Shown here in pieces: positions 1-12,300 of a stretch of DNA of 64,000 bases. Each line of letters begins with the position of its first letter. Position 1 is the stretch's first letter. The position numbers and the translations under genes were made by a program. Source of the stretch: Bombus terrestris (Eukaryota > Arthropoda > Insecta > Hymenoptera > Apidae); contig NC_063271.1 in NCBI RefSeq assembly GCF_910591885.1, positions 3,713,001 through 3,777,000 of the forward strand, in the 5' to 3' direction. The notes below the pieces were generated by a model. That model was not told the origin of the DNA. It worked only from the letters and a program-made list of their open reading frames with translations, and made no database searches.

Positions 1-25
1 AAGAAAATATATTTGAGAAACTTAC

Positions 26-346
26 TACATTGTTCAAACGGATTTCCAGTCAATCCTTTCGGACAGAAGCATATAGGATTGCCATTATCGTTCTCGCACA
101 TGGCGTCTAAACCACAAGGGTTTGGAACACACGGATTGGTGGTCGTTAGTGTGCATCCAACTTCAGGATTTCCTTGGAATCCAGGCAAACACTTGCATTG
201 AGCTTGATGATTCTCTGGATAACAATTAGCGTTCACACCGCAATCGTTCTCCAAGCATGGGTCGATGCACTTCCGGTTAAGGCGATCGCAATATTTGCTC
301 GATGGACAATCTTCGTTGTATTGGCATATGTTTCTGCTTTCTTCTT
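26..346 (-). CDS. dp: dumpy exon 43: DPY-type module plus two EGF modules (residues 5333-5439)
   Basis: It encodes CQYNEDCPSSKYCDRLNRKC, an EGF with CLENDCGVNANC and a second with PCVPNPCGLDAMC. Acceptor TTTCAG is used rather than a nearer AGCAG site because only it keeps phase 1. Donor GTAAGT at 20-25; the next exon is outside the window. Confidence 0.84.
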
Positions 347-3300
347 CTGAAACGTTGTGAATTCACAAATATTTATAACATTTATATCATATCTGTTTTA
401 TCTGTTTTATGTTTATATCTAGGTATATCTTATATTTATGAAGCAAAATATATATATGTAAAATGCTACATGCATCAGTCTTTCGCAAACAACGTATTTT
501 AATGTAAAATAAATTGTAATAGAAATTAAAATATGAAGATTACATTAATCTTTCTAAAATTTGATAATTATATATAAATATCGAAAAAATTTGGTGTATT
601 TATATAACGAAGAAATTACCTGGTTCACAGTAGGAGAATCCATTTCCATGATAACCGTCCTCGCAGCTGCAATCCGCTTGGTGATTGGTGTTAACGCAGA
701 TCGCGTTTTTGGTGCAAGGATTCCAAACGAGGCAAGGTTCCTGACAAGTGCCCTCAATGCACGCCTCTGTCAGCGGGCAATCTTTGTTGCTAGTGCAACC
801 CGCTAGGGAAAGATTGAGAAAAAAGCCCGTATAGCCCAGAGAAAGAGTGCACGAGTATAAAAATAAGGGTGGTAGGCTCGTATTGAGTGAATCAGCTTGT
901 ATAAAATACAGTATTCTCTGTGTGTATATGTGAATGCACGAAGATCGTGATTGATATAAAACAATCGTGTCGTTTTCAAGATTTGAAAGTTAAAGGATAA
1001 GTATCGAAGGGAAAATGCTAACAGATCTAATTTAAGACTTGAGAATGACTTGAGAGTCGTGGAAATATAGTGTGAAAATCGAATGTTGAATAATTAAAAT
1101 TGCACGTAATACGTACAAAATATATATGTACAATACATATGTACATATTTACAGAACAAGTTGAATGAGCGCTGTAAAAAGAAACGAAATGATGGATGAT
1201 GATGTACTCGTTCTTGTACGAACCTTTTACGCAAGTATACGTCGCTGGATCGCACTCCATACCCGCTGGACAGTAGGGACAGTCTGTCTTATCGTTTATT
1301 ACATCTGAGAAAATTGGAAAAAAAGATCAATTTCGTGGAAAATTTGCTGTTTCTTCTGGTAAAAATGGGATGCAAATGGCGGGACATAACATTTTTTAAC
1401 TGATAGAGATTTTTGAACGTCAAATGATACAAATTCAGTTATTATTCGATTACCGATTTTCAAATTCTAAGCACTTTGAAATTAAACTTTCAAAATCTCT
1501 TAGACATCAATTTGTGAACTTTGAGAATAAGTATTAAGTATCAAATGTCCTGGTTTTAAGTTTCGAAGTTGTATCAATTGATCTTTATCTTCTTCCAACC
1601 AAATTTTGCATCCAATTTTGTCTCAGATTAATTTTTCTTTCTAATATTCTACCTTTCACGCAAACAGGTCTGTGGTCTTGAACATGGCAGACTTCCACGA
1701 AGTCGCAAGGATTATGAAGAGTGCACGGGTTCAGACACTGATCGTTTATGCAGGCCAATTGAGAGAGACAGTCGTCGTGCGTTTTGCATTTGGTATCTAA
1801 CAAAATGAACGTACATTAGAAGCTCAAAATAACTCGATCACGATAGTTCATACTATTTCAAACTAAACTTTCCATATAAAAGAATTATCAGAATCTATTT
1901 GTTCTTTATAACTTATTCAATGACTTCTCTAAATAAAAATTTCTCAAAATATATATGTAAAAAAAATATACACGTATATCTAAACAAAAAACTAATAAAA
2001 CAATAAACACAGAAAATAGTATACACAATCCCTTAATTTCTAAAACATATAGTGGTCTTCGTGTTATATGTGTAAAGCCCAGAAACAATCGTTAGTTTTG
2101 CCACATTTAAAGGAAACATTCCATTTCACATTTCCACATCACATAAAGGGAATTATCTAAAAATTATTTTGAATAGAAAACGTTGTTTAAAAGTTTCCTT
2201 TAAACTTTCTTGCAACTCCACAAAAAAGTACAATTAATCACTACATATAGATAAGCAAGAAGAAAACGTGCACAGGCGCAAAAATAATATACAACATGCA
2301 AAAGAGCGCTAATGCAGCAGGTCCATGTCTGCACTGAATTACAGAGGTAAACTGCAACTACACTTATATTTATACATATAATATTTATCAAATATGCCAT
2401 TTTTCCATTGTTCCCACGGACAATTGATCGATCAGGATGTATCACGATCGTCAATTCGTGTACGATCTGTCGATCAGAAAAATTAAAAAAAGAAATAAAA
2501 CTCTCCAGAATTGGTTGCCTCCAATTTTTATCTGGATACCGGATGATGTCACACTGGAGAATAGTTTGTCGAGACATATATTGGTGAACACGAGGACAGC
2601 ACATTTATAATAACTCCCGACGAGAAAGATCTTTTACCTGGGAGTATGCTACAATTAGGTGTACTCTGGTTCACTGTTAGGTTGAAGCACACGGGCCGAC
2701 ACGTATCGTTCAAACAGATATTACATTCGGAATCATTGATGGTGGTTTGGTCGCAAGGTATCTGCCCTGGAGTATTTATAGGAGTTGTTAATGTGGGATA
2801 TGACTCTGTGAAAGATTGTTCTAGCTCTGTGGAGTATGGTACAGTTATTGCAGGTTGTTCCGTGGAATACTGTATTGTTATGTGTGTCTGTTCCGTGGAA
2901 TACTGTTGGATTGTTGGACGTTGTTCCTCAGTAGTAGAGAGTTCTGTTGAATACCGTGTTGTTGCTGGTTGTTGTTCGGTGAAATATGGATTAGTTGTTG
3001 AAGGTTGTTCCGTTGAATATTGCGTTGTTGTTCGTAAGTATTCCGTGGAATATTGCATAGTTGTTTGTGGCTGCTCCGTAGAATATTGTTGAATTGTTAA
3101 AGGTTGTTCCGTGATATGTTCAGTGGTTGAGAGCTCTGTTGAATATTGTATTGTTGTTGTTGGTTGTTGTTGTTCTGTTAAATATTGATTAGTTGTTGAA
3201 GGTTGTTCCGCTGAGTATTGCGTTGTTGTTCGTAAGTGTTCCGTAGAATATTGTATAGTTGTTTGTGGTTGTTCCGTAGCATACTGTTGAACTGTTGCAG

Positions 3301-6300
3301 GCTGTTCCGTGATATGTTCAGTGGTTGAGAGCTCTGTTGAATATTGTATTGTTGTTGTTGGTTGTTGTTGTTCTGTTAAATATTGATTAGTTGTTGAAGG
3401 TTGTTCCGTTGAGTATTGCGTTGTTGTTCGTAAGTGTTCCGTAGAATATTGTATAGTTGTTTGTGGTTGTTCCGTAGCATACTGTTGAACTGTTGCAGGC
3501 TGTTCCGTGATATGTTCAGTGGTTGAGAGCTCTGTTGAATATTGTATTGTTGTTGTTGGTTGTTGTTGTTCTGTTAAATATTTATTAGTTGTTGAAGGTT
3601 GTTCCGTTGAGTATTGCGTTGTTGTTCGTAAGTGTTCCGTAGAATATTGTATAGTTGTTTGTGGTTGTTCCGTAGCATACTGTTGAATTGTTGCAGGCTG
3701 TTCCGTGATATGTTCAGTGGTTGAGAGCTCTGTTGAATACTGTATTGTTGTTGGTTGTTGTTCGGTAGAATATCGAATAGTTGTTGGAGATTGTTCCGTT
3801 GAGTATTGCGTTGTTGTTCGTAAGTGTTCCGTGGAATATTGTATAGTTGTTTGTGGCTGTTCCGTAGCATATTGTTGAATTGTTGCAGGCTGTTCCGTGA
3901 TATGTTCAGTGGTTGAAAGCTCTGTTGAATACTGTATTGTTGTTGGTTGTTGTTCGGTAGAATATCGAATAGTTGTTGGGGATTGTTCCGTTGAGTATTG
4001 CGTTGTTGTTCGTAAGTGTTCCGTGGAATATTGTATAGTTGTTTGTAGCTGTTCCGTAGAATATTGTTGAACTGTTGAATGCTGTTCCGTGGTATGTTCA
4101 ATGGTTGAGAGTTCTGTTGAATACTGTATTGTTGTTGGTTGTTGTTCGGTGGAATATCGAATAGTTGTTGGGGGTTGTTCCGTTGAGTATTGCGTTGTTG
4201 TTCGTAAGTGTTCCGTGGAATATTGTATAGTTGTTTGTGGCTGTTCCGTAGAATATTGTTGAACTGTTGAATGCTGTTCTGTGGTATGTTCAGTTGAGAA
4301 TTCTGTTGAATACTGTATTGTCGATGGTTGTTGTTCGATGACATTAGTTGTAGATTGCTCTGTGGTGTATCGTTCAGTCGTTGAAAGATGTTCTGTTGAA
4401 TATTGTGAAGTTATAGAAGATTTTTCAGGATATTGCGTTGTTGTTAATTCTTGTTTAGTGGAATATTCACTACTTGTAAATGATTGTTCTGTCATATAGT
4501 GCATTGTTGTTTGTTGTTCAGTAGAAAACCGACCAGTTGTAGAAGGTTGTTCCGTGGTATATTGTTCAGTTGTCAGTGGTGATTCTGTTGAATACTTTAG
4601 AGTTGTAAAGGATTGTTCTGTTGAATATTGTGTTGTCGTTGATTGTTGTTCGATAGAAAACTGAGTAGTTGTAGAAGGTTGATCCGTAATATATTGCATT
4701 ACTGTTCGTGGCTGTTCAATCGTTGAAGTTTCCAAAGATTCTTCCGTAGAATATATTGTTACTGAAGGTTCTTTCGTGAAAAAATCTGTTACAAAAGATC
4801 GTTCGGTTGATCTTTCAGTAGTTGTTCCCAATTTATTTGTAGAAGATTCTAAAGTTGTGTAATGGTAAAATGGCTCTGTCGAATATTCCCCTGTTATTTG
4901 CGACATCTCTGTCGTTGTCTCCATTGCTGTTTCATGTTTCTGAGGATATTCTGCTGTCACAGTTATTAATGTTACATTTTCTGTTGTCGTTATATGTAAA
5001 TTCTCAGTAATCAATCCCATTGTATTGGAACTTTCGCCCATTGTAACATTCTCAATAAAACTACTAGACATACTTGTCGATTCAGTAATCTCTGGCACTT
5101 CTGTAGTATACTCACCTACACATATGGGAGTAACAGTAACAACATGACCCAATGGCAACGTCTCATCTGGAGGATAAACATATGTAACAGGAGTGACTAT
5201 CTGCACTTTTGTCGGTTCAGTTACTTCTGTACTTACATTCGTTTCTTTAATTAAATTCGTAGTAAACGTCATTTCAGTAGTTGATATATACCGCGTAGTA
5301 TTAACATAAGACATAGTAGTTGTCTCACTCTCAGAAAATTTCTCACTACTGAATTCAATATCTTTCACTGTTGGAATAATTTCGGTACTTTCTTCGGAAA
5401 TATCTTTAACAGTAAACACTTCTGAGACATCTGAAGCAGTAGTACTTTCTACACCTTCGACATCTGTTGTCAACGTCGTGGAAGTTTTAAATACGTCATC
5501 CGCTACTGTTGTACTTAAAGTTGATTTGCTCTCCGTAGAGACGGATGTACTTTCTTGAATTATAGAAGTCTCAGAAATTTCAGTGATTACTTCTTTCGAA
5601 GATTCTGTACTTTCACTGAAATACGAGATTGTTGTACTTTCTTCCATAACAGTAGAAGTATATGTTGTGGTATTAAAATTAGATTGCGTAGTTGTTGAAA
5701 GTGTAGTCATCTCGTAGATTCCTGGTGTCGAATAATCGAAAGTTTGCATAGTTGTCATAGGGGCTTCAGAAGTTTCAGTGGCTACTTCACTCGAAGATTC
5801 TGTACTTTCACTCGAATACGGAATTGTACTTTCCTCCGTAACAGTAGAAGTATATGCTGTAGTATTAAAATTAGATTGCGTAGTTGTTGAAAGTGTAGTC
5901 ATCCCGTAAGTTTCTGGTGTCGAATAGTTAGAAGTTTGTATAGTTGTCATAGGGGCTTCAGAAGTTTCAGTGGCTACTTCACTCGAAGATTCTGTACTTT
6001 CATTTGAATACGGAATCGTACTTTGCTCCGTAACGGTAGAAGTATATGCTGTAGTATTAAAATTAGATTGTGTAGTTGTTGAAAGTGCAGTCATCCCGTA
6101 AGTTTCTGGTGTCGAATAATTAAAAGTTTGTATAGTCGTCATAGGGGCTTCAGAAGTTTCAGTGGCTACTTCACTCGAAGATTCTGTACTTTCATTCGAA
6201 TACGGAATCGTACTTTGCTCCGTAACGGTAGAAGTATATGCTGTGATATTAAAATTAGATTGTGTAGTTGTTGAAAGTGCAGTCATCCCGTAAGTTTCTG

Positions 6301-9300
6301 GTGTCGAATAATTAAAAGTTTGTATAGTCGTCATAGGGGCTTCAGAAGTTTCAGTGGCTACTTCACTTGAAGATTCTGTACTTTCACTCGAATACGGAAT
6401 CGTACTTTCCTCCATAACAGTAGAAGAAGTATGTGTTGTGGTATCAAAATTAGATTGCGTAGTTATCGAAAGTGTAGTCATCTCGTAGATTTCTGGTGTC
6501 GAATAATCGAAAGTTTGCATAGTTGTGGTAGTGTTTGTACAAGTGTGATCGTATTGGTCGCAGCCACAAACAGGCCTGTGTGCTTTAACCCGACATCGAA
6601 CTGTCGATCGACAGTGGCCGACGCAAGGATCAACGCAGGATCCATCGACACAGGCTTCTGTGTCGCTGCAGTCGTCATCGGACTCGCAGAAACGGTCGGG
6701 CGTGTGGTGAAGTACTGCTGCGGATACAATAGAATATAAACACGCTGAACGAGCCAAGATAAGTCGAAGTAGCTCAAAGAGGCAGCTGAAAATGTTTCAA
6801 GCGTCACTCTTTTCTCGATTAGACTAATCACTACGATCACGTCAGATTTACTGGCTTACTCCAAATAATATAAAAAAAAACACACTCTACGAATTAATAA
6901 TATTAAGTTATATAAGCATGCTCGCGTAATAAATAGACAAGCTATCGGTCAGAAATATATAATCGATTAGGGTCTTTACAGAGACAGATGTAACGGAGAA
7001 AATAATAATCGTTGAACAGTGAGGACGTCGGCAGAGTAAAAGGAGAGTATAGGTATCGGGATGAATAGTTGTATATGTGGCATTGGAACCTGAAACATCT
7101 GATTTTTCCATTCAGACGCTGGAACACTCTCATTTTACAAAATATATAAATCGATCAAACCGTATTCTTTGAAACATTCGAATCAACCACGTTATCGAGT
7201 CATTCCACCGTTTGAACGATAAGAAACCTGAAAAGTAGCAACTGGTATGTTCAGTGTGAGGCGTATAGTATAATAGTAGTATAGGCGAGTAAGAGTCAGA
7301 CAGATATTCCAGATATATATATATCGTTGTGAACAAATTCGGTGAAAGAATATAGTAACTGTGTCAGCTATTTATATATATATATATATAATATATCCAA
7401 AAGAAGTGGAACGAAGACAGAGCTCTATAGATATAGAATAAATAAAGGAACAGAATACAGAACTGTAGAGCGTGAGAGCGAGAGAATAGAGTAGTAGAGA
7501 GAGAGATAGGTGGTGAGAAATGGTGTTTACCTTTCATGCATCCGTATTTAGTGTCTGGCACAAAGCCGGGGGGACAGAACTTGCAGATAGGCTTGTGCTC
7601 CTCCACGTAACAGGGGGCATCAGCCGGACAGGTGGAGTTTCTGCATGGGTCCACGCAGCGATAGTTGCGGCACGCCAAGTCTGGAGAGCAGCCACTGTCT
7701 CGCAGGCAAATGGAGAGGGAGGGATTGCAGTTTTGTGTGCATATGCAGACGGGACGGTGGTCCAGGACATCGCAGGTTTTATCAGCCGGACACGGCTTTT
7801 TCTTTCTCACGTTACACGGATTCTGGCATTTTCCATTAACGCACGCGGCGTTCGACGGACAGTCGAAATCCCTCGTGCATGTCAACGTGTCGGGGGCGCA
7901 GGTCAGCTCCCCGACCTCGTTCACGACGAATCCGTATTTGCACACGCACATGGGCCTGTGGTTCCGCACCTGGCATCTCTTATTTACTTCGCAGGTGTAT
8001 TGTGAACTTAGACACGGATCACGACACTCTCCGGTACGAGAATGACAGGATAGACTCTCTGGACAGTCGCGATCGGACGAGCAACCGATGTTCGGCGTAG
8101 GTCTGGGATTCAGCGTTTCGCATTTGGGGTCTGGATGACAGGCCGTGTGAGGCATACCGATATAACACTGAGGGCAGGAACATCGTGGCTTGTGCAGAAC
8201 CACACGACACAGGGCGTTGATTCCACAGGCACCGCGGAGACCGCACGGGTCCACGCATTGCAGGTTTATGCAGGCTTTTTCATTGGGGCACTCTAGGTCG
8301 CTGGTGCATTCGCGCTCTAGATCACCGACAAACCCACGATTTTCACGATTGGTTCATTTTTTTATTGTTGTTCGATTTTTTTGGATTTTTTGGTTTTTTG
8401 AGAGAGTCGTAGTGTAGTAGTCGTGGTGTAGAGTCACACGGTGGAGAATCGGTAGGTGATGGTGGTGGTGGTGGTGGGACAGGAAAAAAAAAGAAAAAAG
8501 CATTTATAAGAACTGTGAAAAGAAACTTTCTCACAAATAACATAAACCACATGCTTTGTATTCGTAATACGGAAATAAGTAGGGTAGCTTTTGTGAAGAA
8601 GTAAAATAGAGAACCGAACTTTTACACTGTTTTATCCGGGACGTAATACGAGACAGGATACCTCTCGTTGTCCAGAGAAACGAATCGATTATATGTATAT
8701 ATATACGTATAAATTGGCAAGCAGCGATATTTACAACACAAGCCCCCACAGAATTCAAAAGAAAATAAGAGGGAAAATAATGTAAAACAGTGGATAAATC
8801 CAGCAAAAAAATAACAAGCATGGGTATATGAGAATGTCCCTTTCGCAGTTCCCAATCTGTATCATTAGTCCTAGGTCTAAAAAAATTAATCGGATCATCT
8901 GGTGTTTCATTCTCTGTGAAATGTGTACCTTTTTTTCTCTATGTCGGTTGCAATTTAGATATTTGCCGTCTCTCTCTGTCTCTACTTTTTTTTCATTCCA
9001 TTATCTTTTTTTTTTTTGTTTCTTTTTTATATCATATTTTCGTTAAAGCATTTTTTTCTTGATATAACACGGTTTCCACAAGACAGATTGGATACTGAAA
9101 TAAACATTCTACATATGAATAGTTATGTGTGAGACATGTGTGAAACGTGTTCCTCCTTTCCTCGGCACATTATGTACAGTATTGCCTAACTGTATAGATA
9201 TATATGTACAGGTATGTATGTTTCTTGCGCGACCATTTTGTGGGTAAAATCCAGTGTCGTACATCTTTGTATCGTATTTTGTACAATATGTATAGTAGTA

Positions 9301-12300
9301 AGTACGTTATAATAGAATCGTCTAAAAAACTGGTCCAATCACATCTGTCTCTCGATTGTTAAACGATTCACTGGATTAATACATTCTAATGGTATTACTT
9401 CAAGTCCTACTAAAGACGATAATACATGGTTATTCTACGGACCATGTTCCTCTGTTTCGTCAGTATTGCTCGCTAGTCACAAAATGCTGTACATGGAAAA
9501 TTAATCGATCTGCCCGGTTAAACAGTTAGTAGGCCGTCTCTTACCTGTGGTGCACTCGATATCCGGTGATCCACTGGTACCCGGTGGACATCTGCATACG
9601 AATATCGCACCGTCTCGTATGCATTCAGCCCCTTTACCGCAACCATTCGTGCGACAGTCTAAACTCTTCTCTGCGCTACCTGTACTCGTAATAAAAAGTT
9701 AGGCACACGTGAAAGTTAAGAAAATAAAGAGAAAAGATCGGTCGATAATGAAATGTTCTTTTGTTTTTCATTGCAATAGATAGTGTGAGAAACAATTTTA
9801 ATGAAAAGAAAAGAATTCTTTTAGAATTTAAGTTTGACGACTAGTATAAGTGACATTCATAATCATTGCAAACGCTAACTTCTCTAAGTTGTAATAAGAA
9901 ATCATAACTATGGAACAATGACAATTTATAACTAATAATGAAAAATCGTTACTATCGATCTATTATACAAATACTTACACGCCTGCGTCGGATCTCCGGA
10001 CGGATAATTAGATGGACAGTAGCACTGTGGTTGATTCTTATAAATCCTGCATGCAGCGTTCGCTCCGCAACGCATATCCTTGCACAGCTCTCCTCCGTCG
10101 CAGATGCAAGCTTGATGAGGATCTCCGTGGCATCCAGGATCGCAAGTACACTCGAATCCATTCAGAGTCTCTCTGCACTTCGCATTCACGCCGCACGGTC
10201 TCCTTAAGCACTCGTCTCCACCTAAAACGCATCGTACAAAATATTATATTTAGAAAAATCAATTCTACGGAAAAGGAAAAAGAAAAATGTGGAAGATCAA
10301 TTTCCATTACCTTTCTTACAGTTGATCTTAGGATTTCCGTAGTGTCCAGGTGGACAAGAGCACTGAGCCTTCCTGTTAACTACTCTGCACTGTGCATTGA
10401 AGCCGCAGACACCATGTTGCAAGCAAGGATTTGTGCAAACGCCATCCTCGCTGCATCGTTTGTTGGCCTCGCAGTCGTCGTCATGATGGCATTCCAATTG
10501 GTAACATTCTTGACTGGGTTCTCCCTGGTATCCTTCTGGGCATAAGCATACTGCTCTGTGATTCGAAACACGACACAGTGCGTTGGTTCCACAGGGAGAT
10601 CCATTAGCTGAGCACGGATCCTCGCACTGACCACTGACACAGGATAAGGAGGAAGGACAGTCGGAATAAGTGCGGCAACCAATGAGGCATAGTCCTTGGT
10701 CGCAAACGTATCCCTGTAAATCAAACAATATATTTATAGTTAATGAGAATTAATTCATTTATGTATGCGCAATTTACTTAAATTGTGTTTAAGGTTTACG
10801 AACGCTTGTCTTTAGAATTCATTCATGTCTGTGTTGAAGTTTTACGTGAATCAATATTTAGAGTCTACATTGTGAGGAAAAAACGTCGACTTAATTGGTA
10901 ATTGATTTAGTAATAGAATTTTGATGCGAATGATCTGTTTCTTTGGGATTCATTCATATTCGTGTTCAAGATTTTATGAAATTATGGGCAAAGAGCATCG
11001 AATTAATTCGTAAATAATTCAATAAGAGAATATTATAATTAAAAATAGAGGATCTGAAATTTTCTAAAGACGGTACCTTCGGACAATAGTTGTTAACATC
11101 GCACTTGATGCGACACTTTTCGGAGTGACAAACTTCCCCGCAAGAACATTGATCCTGACTATAGCAGCTCTTCGTACAGAAACCAATTTCGTCACACTCG
11201 CAAGTGCCATCACAGGGAATCATAGATTTCGCGCAACTGATCAAAGCGTTTCCATAATAATTGGCTGGGCAACTACATTGTGCCACGTGATTTACAACGC
11301 GGCAACCGGCACATTCTCCGCAAGCCTTGCCACCCTCACAAGGATCTATACAAAAATAAAAGACAACCAAGATTAATCAAACGTGTTAGATAAGTATCTT
11401 TACATTTTAATTGCATTCTACTTACTTTTACACTTATTGTTCACGCAGGACTCGTCGTTGGGACAAGTATTATCGCTACGACATCCGATGTCACACAGCC
11501 TATTTTGACAGATCTGATTAGCCACGCAATGATCGTCACTGTTGCAAATGGCCTTGCAAATTCCTCCGTCGCAACGTTCGTCGCTTAGACAATTAGCGTC
11601 GCTGCAAGATAATTTCAAATAACATAGTAAATCAACTCGCAAAAAAAAACCAAGAAACAATCACGTCGTTTAAATGCTTAATCGGCTTACCTTCTACACG
11701 TGGCGTAACAAGATCTTCCGTAACAAGTCTGACCAGTAACGCATTCCTCTTCGTTGCTACAAGGCAGGAAGGCCTGTTTGCAACCAATTAGAGGATCGCC
11801 GACTAATGGTGCCGGACACGAACAATGTTTCTGATGATTTACGACCGCACACTTGGCGTTCACTCCGCAAACATCAGGAAGAGAGCAAGGATCTATGAGA
11901 TACAGATGAAACTACGTTTACAGTCTAATTCAATCGTGTTAACGACTTTTCTATGGTTTTAATTAGTAGAATTTTTCTATAATTATTACTCGTTAGAATA
12001 ATTAATTATTATGGTAAGTTCTCTGGCTATGTCCATAGGTTTATTGTGTAATACAGATACTTTCTAAGGCTTTCTTTTTATAAATACCTTTATCTTTGCA
12101 AGTATTTTATATGATATTGTGAACTTCAAAACTCTTTCTTTTACGTACCATTTCAATATTTTAATATTTATATACATATTATGGATACGAACGGGAAAAA
12201 AAATAAGTTCCACTATCGAAGCTTCTTACCTTGACACTGGTTGTTCAAACAAGCGAAATTCTCCTGGCACTCCACGTCAGCGCGACATCCAATGACACAA

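Noticed and set aside
2200..2604. 134-residue minus-strand frame after the mucin exon
   Set aside because: It lies in an intron, lacks module-like cysteine spacing, and the upstream exon ends at a good donor with matching phase to the next EGF exon.
2646..3092. 148-residue plus-strand frame with repeated CSVEYC
   Set aside because: Antisense shadow of the same coding minisatellite.
3574..4344. 256-residue minus-strand frame rich in Asn/Gln
   Set aside because: It is a shadow frame of the YSTEQ repeat inside dumpy exon 39; its periodicity is imposed by the real frame.
2790..4760. CRISPR-like periodic repeats
   Set aside because: Repeats are contiguous coding units without unique spacers, and this is an animal genome.
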